Assembly (NCBI RefSeq): GCF_000346295.1
Contig: NZ_ANOG01000738.1
Span: 1 to 36,534, forward strand
Direction: 5' to 3'
Length of the DNA: 36,534 nt
Origin: Rhodopirellula maiorica SM1
GTDB taxonomy: Bacteria; Planctomycetota; Planctomycetia; Pirellulales; Pirellulaceae
A program made the position numbers and the translations under genes. The notes under the pieces are model-generated. The model ran no database searches. It saw nothing but the letters and a program-made list of their open reading frames with translations, and had not been told where the DNA came from. Shown piece by piece: positions 8,301 to 16,190 of the stretch. Positions within the stretch are counted from its first letter, which is position 1. Each line of letters opens with the position of its first letter.

Positions 8301-9405
8301 TTCCTTGACAAACGAAACTGATAAAACGGCACCACAATCGCTGCCGGCACGAACATCCGAAGCCGCGTTATATGACGTTGCCAAGGATTTACCCGGCAGC
8401 CGCATTCTCAGTACGTCGCTTGGCCGCGGGCAAGCGGCACGATGGTTGTACCGAGATCGCAGCGATGCGAATGTTTCGCTGTGGTACCTCGATCAATTCC
8501 AACAACGACTGGCGATTGCCGACCACGACGCCGACATCAACGCGTTACCCGAAACCGCTTCGCCGAATCCCCTCCATTCGCTGTCGATTTTGTGTCAAAC
8601 GGACTTGCCCGAGGGCGAAGTGGATCTCGCGTTGATTCCATGCTCGGTGCGTGGCGAGGCCGAACTACAACGCGATTTGCTGCAACAAGCCTACAATCGA
8701 CTCGTCATTGGTGGTCGGCTTGTGACCAGCGTCGACAATGTGAACGACCGCTGGCTACACGATCAACTAAAGCCGTTCGGCGCGAAGATCAGCGTCCGGC
8801 CCAGCGACGACGCCGTGGTCTATGTCCTTCGCAAAGACCACGAATTGAAACGTCAACGCAGCTTTGATTGTGAGTTCACGTATCGATTTCGTGGGCAAAC
8901 GATCACGGCGATCACGCGACCCGGTGTGTTTTCGCATCGTCGGCTTGATGCGGGCGCCAAAGCATTGATGGACGCGGTCACGGTTGAACCGGGGCAGCGG
9001 CTGATCGATATAGGTTGTGGCTGCGGATCGGTTGCGATGGCGTTGGCGATGCAAGCCGAGGACATCCATGCCTTGGCGATCGACAGCAATGCCAGGGCGA
9101 TCGAATGCACACGGATGGGGGCGACCAAGAACAAGCTCGCCGACTTGGATGCCCAATTGACGTGTGAAGGAGATTGCCAGTCGCCGGCCAGCTATGATAT
9201 AGCGGTGGGCAACCCGCCTTATTTCGCTAATTTCCAGATCGCCCGACTGTTTGTCGACGCGGCCAAGCGAGCCCTGCGGCCGCGAGGACGCATGTATATC
9301 GTGACCAAACAGCCTGAATGGTACGAGGAAAATCTGGTGACCGAGTGGCACGATATCCGCGTCATCGCTGGCAAACAGTACGCCGTGGTCGAAGCCTGGA
9401 AATAG
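8293..9405 (+). CDS. Class I SAM-dependent methyltransferase, RsmC/RlmG type
   Basis: A 370-aa protein with the two-domain plan and length of the rRNA guanine-N2 methyltransferases RsmC and RlmG (343-378 aa). The first half (about residues 1-190) is the degenerate, non-catalytic domain. The second half carries the SAM-binding IDIGCGCGSVAMALA loop, an acidic residue after strand two (LAIDSNARAI) and the catalytic NPPY of amino methyltransferases in 'IAVGNPPYFANFQIARLF', followed by 'RALRPRGRMYIVTKQPEWYEE'-like C-terminal strands (RPRGRMYIVTKQPEWY). The likely job is modification of ribosomal RNA, but a small-molecule substrate cannot be excluded. The start is probably TTG at 8293, overlapping the previous stop by 8 nt (translational coupling); a second TTG is at 8305. 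Confidence 0.8.
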   Translation: MANSLTNETDKTAPQSLPARTSEAALYDVAKDLPGSRILSTSLGRGQAARWLYRDRSDANVSLWYLDQFQQRLAIADHDADINALPETASPNPLHSLSILCQTDLPEGEVDLALIPCSVRGEAELQRDLLQQAYNRLVIGGRLVTSVDNVNDRWLHDQLKPFGAKISVRPSDDAVVYVLRKDHELKRQRSFDCEFTYRFRGQTITAITRPGVFSHRRLDAGAKALMDAVTVEPGQRLIDIGCGCGSVAMALAMQAEDIHALAIDSNARAIECTRMGATKNKLADLDAQLTCEGDCQSPASYDIAVGNPPYFANFQIARLFVDAAKRALRPRGRMYIVTKQPEWYEENLVTEWHDIRVIAGKQYAVVEAWK

Positions 9406-9480
9406 TTTTTTTCTGAAATTTCCGTCGGCTGCGAAATAATCGGCAGGACCTGCGCATCTTCTATAGCGTAACGACGGCCT

Positions 9481-10053
9481 ATGAGCACGAAGACTCCTGA
9501 AAACTCGGAACACGAGGACTCTGACGAAGCGTGGCGAAGGGTTTTTCTGGAATCCGAATCGACGCTCCGCGTCTTCATGCGCCGTCGACTCGCCCAAGAA
9601 GCCGACGTCGAGGATTGTTTACAAACCGTATTTATCAAGTCGGTCCAACAGGGGGACCAAATTCCCTGCGTCGCTCGTCGGGCGTGGTTGTTTCGGGTTG
9701 CAGCCAACGAATGTGCGCGACATTGGCGAGATCGATCCACGACAACCCGCGTGCTCGAAAAACAAGCCAGCTACGAATCATGCAACCACACCGATGATCA
9801 CCTGCAGCGACTAGTGGCCGCTGAAACGGTCGAGCAACTCCAGCAATCGATTAAAAATTTGCCTGACAATTGGCAAACCATCTTACAACTGCGAATCAAC
9901 GAAAACCTTACTTTTCAACAAATAGCCGACCAACTCCAAATCCCGCTCGGAACCGCGTTGACGCAAATGAGACGAGCACTCGAGCGACTTCGCGAAGACA
10001 TGCAACCGCATCAAGACGAAGCGAGTGAAATGGAACAAGGCAAGAAACAATGA
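9481..10053 (+). CDS. ECF RNA polymerase sigma factor (sigma-70 family)
   Basis: A 190-aa ECF sigma factor starting at the ATG at 9481. Region 2 covers about residues 15-90: 'LRVFMRRRLAQEADVEDCLQTVFIK' (2.1-2.2, abridged RRRLAQEADVEDCLQTVF) and 'RRAWLFRVAANECARHWRDR' (2.3-2.4). Region 4 covers about residues 120-175: 'LPDNWQTILQLRINENLTF' then the helix-turn-helix 'QQIADQLQIPLGTALTQMRR'. It would direct transcription of a small regulon. The stop codon overlaps the ATG of the next gene (ATGA), which encodes a membrane protein with a soluble N-terminus, the usual place for an anti-sigma factor. Downstream the exported DUF1549/DUF1553 and DUF1501 genes are candidate targets. I saw no reliable autoregulated ECF promoter in the 75-nt gap upstream. 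Confidence 0.92.
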   Translation: MSTKTPENSEHEDSDEAWRRVFLESESTLRVFMRRRLAQEADVEDCLQTVFIKSVQQGDQIPCVARRAWLFRVAANECARHWRDRSTTTRVLEKQASYESCNHTDDHLQRLVAAETVEQLQQSIKNLPDNWQTILQLRINENLTFQQIADQLQIPLGTALTQMRRALERLREDMQPHQDEASEMEQGKKQ

Positions 10054-10619
10054 ACGAACTTTCACGCGAAACGTGGCGAGAACAGTGCCTGCTGTACTTG
10101 CTCGACGAATTGCCCGACGAACAACGGGCCGAGTTCGACGCACGGCTAGGTGAAGCGGAGTGGTTTGGCGACGAATTAGCCAAAACCGCAGAAACGCTTT
10201 CCCTTGTCTCCGAGGCGACCACGTTTGCCGACCGCACCACGACGCTGTCGTCGCAGGGAAACCACAGTCCCGATTTGGATTCGTACCAAGGGCCGTCACG
10301 ATTGGTGATGTTGACGGTGGCCTTGGCCGCATCGGTGCTGATCGCCATTGTCGCGGGAAAGCAGACGCAGGATCCAGCGGACAACGCCGCCCCAACCTCA
10401 CCGTCGATCACCGAGGCGACACTGGTAGCGAAAGCATGGGCACAATCCGTATCGGTGCTGCAATTGGACGAAGAGAGTCTGTCTGAATTTGCAATGAACG
10501 ATTTGGTCCTGGATGGCCCCGATGAACTTTTCACGAACGAGACCGAGGCGGACTGGGACGACTCGGCATTCGCTTGGATCGTAGCCGCAATCGACGACGG
10601 AGACCAAATCGATGGCTGA
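10050..10619 (+). CDS. Membrane anti-sigma-factor-like protein without zinc motif
   Basis: A 189-aa single-pass protein translated from an ATG that overlaps the sigma factor stop by 4 nt. Residues 1-50 form an amphipathic N-terminal helix pair (CLLYLLDELPDEQRAEFDAR), similar to the 'LL.YLLGEL...E...FE..L' start of zinc-finger anti-sigma factors, but the Hx3Cx2C zinc motif is absent. One transmembrane helix lies at about residues 86-104 (LVMLTVALAASVLIAIVAGK). The remaining 85 residues would be outside the membrane and are acidic. Position, overlap and topology make an anti-sigma role for the upstream ECF factor likely; this is inference. The stop is overlapped by the next start by 8 nt, so all three small genes are coupled. 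Confidence 0.72.
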   Translation: MNELSRETWREQCLLYLLDELPDEQRAEFDARLGEAEWFGDELAKTAETLSLVSEATTFADRTTTLSSQGNHSPDLDSYQGPSRLVMLTVALAASVLIAIVAGKQTQDPADNAAPTSPSITEATLVAKAWAQSVSVLQLDEESLSEFAMNDLVLDGPDELFTNETEADWDDSAFAWIVAAIDDGDQIDG

Positions 10620-11247
10620 ATATTCACAGCAACGCAGACTGACGCTAACGATGTCGGCGATCGTACTGACCAGCATTGCGGTCTCGAGTTTGGCTTGGGC
10701 GGCAGACTCGGGTTCCAATACGAAACCCGACCGTGCCAACACGCCGGAAATCGATCCTAATCTGGAAACCATCGCCATCGCGTTGGTTAACAACCAGTTG
10801 CCCGAATTGGAACCGCTGCTCGATCGACTCAAGGCCAATGAACCGGCTCAGTACCACGCAGCGATACGTGATCTAGCGAGATCCGCCAAACGGCTTCAAA
10901 CGGCCAAGAACCGCGATCCCGAGATTTACGAAATCGAATCCAAACTGCTGCAGACACAGATGCACGTCAAAATGCTTGCCGCGAAACTGAAAGTCCGAGA
11001 TCGGCAAACCGATCGTGATGCACTTCGTGAAGCGGTGGCGACGTTAATCCAAATGGAAATGAAACGCGGCGAGGCAGAAATCCGCTATACGAAACAACGA
11101 ATCGAGCGAACGCAGCGTCAATTGGCTGCCGCCGAAGAACGACTCGAAGCGAAACAAGAAAACTTCGACAACAACTTAGAAAAGACCTACCAGCAACTTT
11201 TGCGTAGTGCTGGTCGCAACAAGCAGAAAAAGAAAGACGCAAGATAA
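10612..11247 (+). CDS. Exported coiled-coil protein of the ECF operon
   Basis: A 211-aa protein with a signal peptide at residues 1-31 (basic RR, then MSAIVLTSIAVSSLAWAADS, cleavage probably after AWA). From about residue 75 to the end it is nearly continuous coiled coil, rich in Gln, Arg, Lys and Glu (for example RYTKQRIERTQRQLAAAEER), ending in a basic RNKQKKKDAR tail. No catalytic motif. It overlaps the anti-sigma-like gene by 8 nt, so it is part of the same translationally coupled unit; a sensory or signal-relay role in the periplasm, or a role in assembling the exported proteins encoded next, is possible but unproven. It is followed 73 nt later by the DUF1549/DUF1553 gene. Confidence 0.7.
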   Translation: MAEYSQQRRLTLTMSAIVLTSIAVSSLAWAADSGSNTKPDRANTPEIDPNLETIAIALVNNQLPELEPLLDRLKANEPAQYHAAIRDLARSAKRLQTAKNRDPEIYEIESKLLQTQMHVKMLAAKLKVRDRQTDRDALREAVATLIQMEMKRGEAEIRYTKQRIERTQRQLAAAEERLEAKQENFDNNLEKTYQQLLRSAGRNKQKKKDAR

Positions 11248-11320
11248 CGATGCGGCTTCCCCTCCGCGATCGTACTTTTAATCCCCTTCATTCCCCATCC
11301 TTGGTCCATTGGTGTTTTCA

Positions 11321-14137
11321 ATGATTCGAACCACCGCGAAACCGTTGTCACTGATCGCTTGCATCGCCCTGGCATGCTTCGTTGGCCAAAAACCATCGAC
11401 GGCTGATGCAGAACCGGCGGCCGCCACCCGGTCGGCGAAAGCGTCGCCCGCTAAACCGATCGCCCCTTTGAGCGAACGATTTGCAAACGCGGATGCTTCA
11501 GAAGTTCCCGATTTCCAAAAGCATGTCACGCCATTGCTGGGTCGACTCGGGTGCAACGGACGTGCGTGTCATGGATCATTCCAGGGACGCGGTGGTTTCC
11601 AGTTGTCGTTGTTTGGCTATGACTTCAAAGCGGATCACGAGGCCTTGATGGCCGAGAACGCCGGGCGGGTCGATACCAGTGATGTGGACGAGAGCCTGAT
11701 TTTGGCCAAACCCGTCGATGCCGACATGCACGAAGGTGGAAAACGATTCGATACGGGCAGCTGGCAACATCATACGCTTCGTCGCTGGATCGAAGCAGGT
11801 GCCAAGTTTGATCCTAAACAGGTTCAAACGTTGCAGCGTTTGGAAGTCACCCCGAGTGAGATTCAATTCAGCAAGCGGGGGGAACAGGTTCAATTGAAAG
11901 CGTTTGCGCATTGGCCCGACGGCAGTGTTGAAGACGTTACCGAACTTTGCCGATTCAGTTCAAACGATGACGCCATCGCTGCAATCGACGAAGACGGGCA
12001 CATCCAATCGGGCGAAAAAGGTGACACCCACGTGGTCGTTTATTACGACAACGCGGTGGTTCCGATCCCTGTGATTCGTCCCATCGGCTCGGCACCCGAA
12101 CGTGTTGCCCAATCATCCGCCAAGCCGATCGACAAACTGGTTCAACAGAAACTGGACAAGTTGGGCGTTGTGCCTGCGGGGCCCTGTACCGATTCGGAAT
12201 TCATTCGCCGCGTTTCGCTGGACATGACTGGCATGCTTCCCGCGGGCGAGACGGTGCGTGAATTCATTGCCGACAAATCCCCCGACAAACGCGAACAATT
12301 GGTCGAAGACTTACTCGATTCACCGGCCTACGCCGCATGGTGGGCCACTCGCATGTCGGATTGGACCGGCAACAGCAACGAGCAACTCAATAACGTGCTG
12401 CCGATCCGCAACACGGCGTCGCGATTGTGGCACGAGTGGCTACGGGTTCGCTTGGAAGACAATGTGCCGTACGACCAAATCGTGGCCGGAATTGTCGAAG
12501 CAAATAGTCGCCAAGAAGGCGAAAGTTATCGCGAGTTTTGCGAACAAATGACAAAGGCATGCTCGTCAGGAAACGAAGATGTCTTTGCAAAACGCGATGG
12601 CATGCCGTTGTTCTGGGCACGACGCAATTTCCGCACCCCCGAAGAGCGAGCGATCGGATTTGCGTATGCATTTCTAGGTGTTCGCATCGAATGTGCACAG
12701 TGCCACAAACATCCCTTTGACCAATGGTCCAAGGACGATTTCGAACAGTTCTCGCAACTCTTTACTCCAATCCGAATCAACCAAAATCTGGTTTCTTCCG
12801 ATGCGAAAGCGACTCGCGACGCACTGCTAAAGGAGATCACCAACGGCAAAAAACTCAACAACGGCGAGCTTCGCAAGGCCGTTTACACCGCAGCTCAGAA
12901 GGGCAAGGTTGTCCCCTTTGGTGAGTTGCTGGTGAATACACAGGGCGCCTCGGACCGAGTCAAGAAGGCTCGTGCGATGGCCAAGAAAAAGGGACGGAAA
13001 CTCCCTGAGCTAAAACTTCCTACTGGCACGATCCTTGGCCAAGACGAAGTCGTTACGCTTGACAAAGACCCTCGCCCGGCACTGATGCAGTGGCTTCGCG
13101 ATCAAGACAATCCGTACTTTGCCAAAGCGATTGTCAATCGCGTGTGGGCTAACTATTTCGGTACTGGAATTGTCGATCCATCGGACGACATGAACCTTGC
13201 CAACCCACCGAGCAACGCACCTCTGTTGGATTATTTGGCAGGCGAGTTTGTCGCTCACGGCTTTGACCTGAAATGGCTCCACCGCGAAATCACCAATAGC
13301 GAAACCTATGCTCGATCGGCGGAAACCAACGACACGAACATTCATGACCGTGTCAATTTCTCGCGTCACATTCCACGACGCCTGCCCGCCGAAGTCGTCT
13401 ACGATGCCGTCGTCTTGGCCACCGGATCGGATGACAAGGCAAGCCAACTTCGTGGCGAAGTGAGCGAGATGGCGATTGCCGAAGGTGTTGCCCAGAACCG
13501 CAACCAGAAAAACTTTGCCTTGGAAGTGTTCGGACAATCGACTCGTGAATCCAATTGCGATTGCGATCGCAGCGATTCGCCGAGTCTGCTGCAATCGATC
13601 TACCTCCGCAACGATGCTGACATGCACAAACGGCTATCTGACAAAAACGGCTGGGTCGCTCAGGCATGCGAAGCTCTCGGAGTACCGGGGCCGAATCAAC
13701 GAGTCGATGCGAAGCAGACCGCCGCAGTACGTGCTGCGGACAACTACCGCAAACTGATCATCAACCGGGTGACCAAGTTCAACTCGCTACCGAAAGAACG
13801 ACAAAAGAAAACGCGAGATCAAATCGAACGAGAATACCGACGCATGGTGAACAAGTTCGAGCAATTCGATTTTGAAGTGCCTACGTTGGACTCGCTGATC
13901 GAGAACCCCAAATCGTGGCGAGAACTCGAGCCTACCAAGGCCGCTACCCAAGCAGCTTCGCACACCGTGTCAACGCTAGTCGAAGACGCTTACCTTCGCA
14001 CACTCAGCCGTTTCCCCGATGACGAGGAACGTGAGATTGCCGAAACGTTTATCAACGATTCCGAAACGCCCGCCAACGGGATGGAGTCGCTGATGTGGGC
14101 GTTGGTGAATACTAAAGAATTCATCATCACTCATTAA
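11321..14137 (+). CDS. DUF1549/DUF1553 exported protein with cytochrome c-type heme motifs
   Basis: A 938-aa exported protein of the planctomycete surface-cytochrome type, started at the ATG at 11321 (signal peptide LSLIACIALACFVG). Domains in order: an N-terminal PSCyt-like segment with CNGRACHG at residues 78-85, a CX4CH heme motif, and 'DVDESLILAKP'; an Ig-like BIG2 domain at about 180-265 (VTPSEIQFSKRGEQVQLKAF); DUF1549 at about 275-465, ending in a second motif CAQCHKHPFDQW (CX2CH at 458-462); and DUF1553 from about 580 to the end (NPYFAKAIVNRVWANYFGTG; RRLPAEVVYDAV). Such proteins pair with DUF1501 proteins, as here, and are thought to act in the periplasm or cell surface; their reaction is unknown. 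It ends in LVNTKEFIITH, a typical DUF1553 end. The lysine-rich stretch near residue 550 looks like a loop. Confidence 0.9.
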   Translation: MIRTTAKPLSLIACIALACFVGQKPSTADAEPAAATRSAKASPAKPIAPLSERFANADASEVPDFQKHVTPLLGRLGCNGRACHGSFQGRGGFQLSLFGYDFKADHEALMAENAGRVDTSDVDESLILAKPVDADMHEGGKRFDTGSWQHHTLRRWIEAGAKFDPKQVQTLQRLEVTPSEIQFSKRGEQVQLKAFAHWPDGSVEDVTELCRFSSNDDAIAAIDEDGHIQSGEKGDTHVVVYYDNAVVPIPVIRPIGSAPERVAQSSAKPIDKLVQQKLDKLGVVPAGPCTDSEFIRRVSLDMTGMLPAGETVREFIADKSPDKREQLVEDLLDSPAYAAWWATRMSDWTGNSNEQLNNVLPIRNTASRLWHEWLRVRLEDNVPYDQIVAGIVEANSRQEGESYREFCEQMTKACSSGNEDVFAKRDGMPLFWARRNFRTPEERAIGFAYAFLGVRIECAQCHKHPFDQWSKDDFEQFSQLFTPIRINQNLVSSDAKATRDALLKEITNGKKLNNGELRKAVYTAAQKGKVVPFGELLVNTQGASDRVKKARAMAKKKGRKLPELKLPTGTILGQDEVVTLDKDPRPALMQWLRDQDNPYFAKAIVNRVWANYFGTGIVDPSDDMNLANPPSNAPLLDYLAGEFVAHGFDLKWLHREITNSETYARSAETNDTNIHDRVNFSRHIPRRLPAEVVYDAVVLATGSDDKASQLRGEVSEMAIAEGVAQNRNQKNFALEVFGQSTRESNCDCDRSDSPSLLQSIYLRNDADMHKRLSDKNGWVAQACEALGVPGPNQRVDAKQTAAVRAADNYRKLIINRVTKFNSLPKERQKKTRDQIEREYRRMVNKFEQFDFEVPTLDSLIENPKSWRELEPTKAATQAASHTVSTLVEDAYLRTLSRFPDDEEREIAETFINDSETPANGMESLMWALVNTKEFIITH

Positions 14138-14138
14138 T

Positions 14139-14162
14139 TGCCGTCCGCTTCGGCGGGCAGCA
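14139..14162 (+). terminator. UUCG-capped hairpin between DUF1553 and DUF1501 genes
   Basis: TCCGC-TTCG-GCGGG extends to a stem of six pairs (one G-T), a mismatch, then three further pairs, closed by a TTCG tetraloop, directly after the stop at 14137. No T-tract follows, so it may be a partial terminator or an mRNA-stabilising intercistronic element that sets the ratio of the two products. Confidence 0.45.
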
Positions 14163-14224
14163 GATTCCCTCGCTTTCTTTACCCCCGTTCCCTTCTCTCT
14201 CTCCCCGTTACAGAGTCGATAACT

Positions 14225-15529
14225 ATGGAAATTCATTCAACGTGTGATGGCATGAAACGTCGTGACATGCTCAAAGTGGGTGCACTTTCACTCGGCGGCT
14301 TTACATTGGCAAACTACATGCGAATGGCCAGTGCGGGGCAAGTGGAATCGGGGCGTGCCGACCGCGCCATCTTTATCGAACTCAACGGCGGTCCATCGCA
14401 TATCGATACGTTCGATCCCAAACCGAATGCTCCCGATACGGTTCGCGGAACGTTCAAGCCAATCGCAACGAATGTTCCTGGAATCCAAATCTCCGAACAC
14501 CTGCCGAAGTTGGCCGGTTGTGCCGACAAGTACGCCATCCTTCGTGGCGTCAGCCACACATTGGCGGCTCACCAACTTGGTCGCGAGTACGTGAACACGG
14601 GCAGCAAACCCATTCCGTCGCTTGATTACCCAAGCTATGGCGCGGTGTTGAGCAAAGAGCAGCCATCGGAGGGCGATATTCCGAGCCAAGTCGCAGTGCC
14701 TCGCAGCGGCCATGGTCCAGGCTTCCTCGGGATTCGCTATGCGGCTTTGGAAACCAACGCGACGCCTCAGTTCGGTAAACCTTATTCAGTGCGAGGCATT
14801 TCGCTTGCCGGAGGAATCGGAGTCGACGAAGTGAATCGTCGTCAACAACTACTGAAAAAACTCGATCGTCGGTTTGCTCACCTGGAACAGAATGACCAGC
14901 TACTCGAAGGCTTGGATAAATTCGGCGAGCAAGCGTATTCGATGATCACGTCGTCGCGAGCCCGAGAAGCGTTTGACATCAGCAAAGAACCCGAAAGTTT
15001 TGCCAGACAATTTGGTGAAGAATCGTTCGGGCAAAGCTGTCTCCTCGCCTTGCGATTGGTGGAATCGGGCGTCCGGCTGGTGAATGTCCAACTCGGCGGC
15101 TGGGACACCCACCAAGACAACTTCACTAGGCTGAAAGAGAACAACCTGCCGAAATTGGATGCGGGACTAAGTGGGCTTCTAATCGGACTAGAACAACGTG
15201 GACTGCTCGAGCGAACTGCCGTCTTCGTGACCGGAGAGTTTGGCCGCACTCCGAAGATCAATCAGCGAAGTGCCGAAGGAGGCCGCGATCACTACCCACG
15301 ATGCATGTTCATGCTGATGGCCGGCGGTGCGGTGCGTGGTGGCCAAGTGATTGGTGAGAGTGATGATACGGCTGCAGGACCTCGTCACGAGGCAATCACG
15401 CCCGATGATGCAGCCGCCAGCTTCTACCACAATCTGGGGATCGATCCGACGCTCGAATACGACTCCAGCACGGGCCGTCCGATCACGCTGGTTCGCAATG
15501 GAACCATCATCGAGAAACTATTCTCGTAG
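14225..15529 (+). CDS. DUF1501 protein, Tat-exported sulfatase/phosphatase-fold
   Basis: A 434-aa DUF1501 protein. The ATG at 14225 places a twin-arginine signal at residues 13-40 (MKRRDMLKVGALSLGG), so it is exported folded, probably with a cofactor or metal. Family features seen: 'AIFIELNGGPSHIDTFDPKP' near the start (abridged NGGPSHIDTFDPKP), 'KYAILRGVSHTLAAHQLG', 'NVQLGGWDTHQDNF', 'VFVTGEFGRTPKIN' and 'GRDHYPRCMFMLMAGG'. These resemble the metal-binding motifs of the alkaline phosphatase/sulfatase superfamily (Asp/His in GGWDTH; GRDHYP), but no substrate is established for DUF1501. It nearly always follows a DUF1549/DUF1553 gene, as here with an 87-nt gap, so the two products probably act together outside the cytoplasm. 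A strong hairpin follows. Confidence 0.9.
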   Translation: MEIHSTCDGMKRRDMLKVGALSLGGFTLANYMRMASAGQVESGRADRAIFIELNGGPSHIDTFDPKPNAPDTVRGTFKPIATNVPGIQISEHLPKLAGCADKYAILRGVSHTLAAHQLGREYVNTGSKPIPSLDYPSYGAVLSKEQPSEGDIPSQVAVPRSGHGPGFLGIRYAALETNATPQFGKPYSVRGISLAGGIGVDEVNRRQQLLKKLDRRFAHLEQNDQLLEGLDKFGEQAYSMITSSRAREAFDISKEPESFARQFGEESFGQSCLLALRLVESGVRLVNVQLGGWDTHQDNFTRLKENNLPKLDAGLSGLLIGLEQRGLLERTAVFVTGEFGRTPKINQRSAEGGRDHYPRCMFMLMAGGAVRGGQVIGESDDTAAGPRHEAITPDDAAASFYHNLGIDPTLEYDSSTGRPITLVRNGTIIEKLFS

Positions 15530-15540
15530 CGCATAGAGAA

Positions 15541-15577
15541 GGGCCATGGTGAAGCCCTCCCTGCCTCACCATGGCCC
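15541..15577 (+). terminator. Strong 12-bp hairpin ending the ECF-DUF1501 unit
   Basis: GGGCCATGGTGA (15541-15552) and TCACCATGGCCC (15566-15577) are perfect inverted repeats with a 13-nt loop, 11 nt after the DUF1501 stop. The sequence after it is A-rich (ATCAAAAATGG), not T-rich, so it may stop 3' decay or work with Rho rather than as a classical terminator. Confidence 0.6.
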
Positions 15578-15783
15578 ATCAAAAATGGAACGATGACACC
15601 GATCGTTCCACCCTCCCAATCCATGGTGCTAATACTATCGGCTGTAGGGAAGGCAGAACTAAACCGGATTCATCCTCGCCACGGACTTTTTTTGAGGAAA
15701 GAGACAACGACGCCTGCACCACCCACATGGGCAATGGAAGGGTGTCCATCACTTGAGAAATAGGTGAGTTCCCGCGAGGCACA

Positions 15784-16091
15784 CTGCACGACGACTCTTC
15801 CGGCTCGTCGCTCGAATTACTGTACGACGCCCCTTCCGGGCCGTCGCAACCGAATCTGCTGTACGACGACTCTTCCGGGTCGTCGCGCAATCGAGGCTCG
15901 CTGTACGACGCCCCTTCCGGGTCGTCGCCATCGAATCTACTGCACGACGGCTCTTCTGGGCCGTCGGAACCGAATCTGCTGTACGACGCCCCTTCCGGGG
16001 CGTCGCGCAATCGAGGCTCGCTGCAGGACGCCCCTTCCGGGTCGTCGCCATCGCGTCTACTCACGTCACCGACGCCCCCAACAGGGTCGTC
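15784..16091. repeat. Tandem array of eight hairpin units (36-42 bp each)
   Basis: Seven clear units start at 15784, 15820, 15859, 15901, 15940, 15979 and 16021, with a degenerate eighth at 16060-16091. Each begins CTG[TC]A[CG], then has a 6-nt arm GACG[ACG]C, an 8-nt loop close to YCTTCCGG and a 3' arm G[TCG]CGTC, then a 9-15-nt linker. Units are 36, 39, 42, 39, 39, 42 and 39 bp. Units at 15859, 15940 and 15979 form perfect 7-bp stems although their inner bases differ (A-T, G-C and C-G at the fifth pair). Linkers recur in the order AACCGAATCTG / CGCAATCGAGGCTCG / CCATCG..TCTA, so 15820-15939 and 15940-16059 are copies of a 120-bp higher-order repeat. It lies between convergent genes. Reading frames through it on both strands are by-products of unit lengths divisible by three. 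Confidence 0.93.
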
Positions 16092-16190
16092 ATACTAAGA
16101 AACTTCAACGTCGCTGGAATCGGGTGTTAGCCGCTGGACGCGAAACCTTGGCTAAGGTTCGCCGCGTTGACACTCCCATCCGCAGGACGA

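Noticed and set aside
15784-16091. CRISPR array
   Set aside because: Linkers are only 9-15 nt and themselves repeat with period three; no unique spacers of 25-40 nt and no cas genes.
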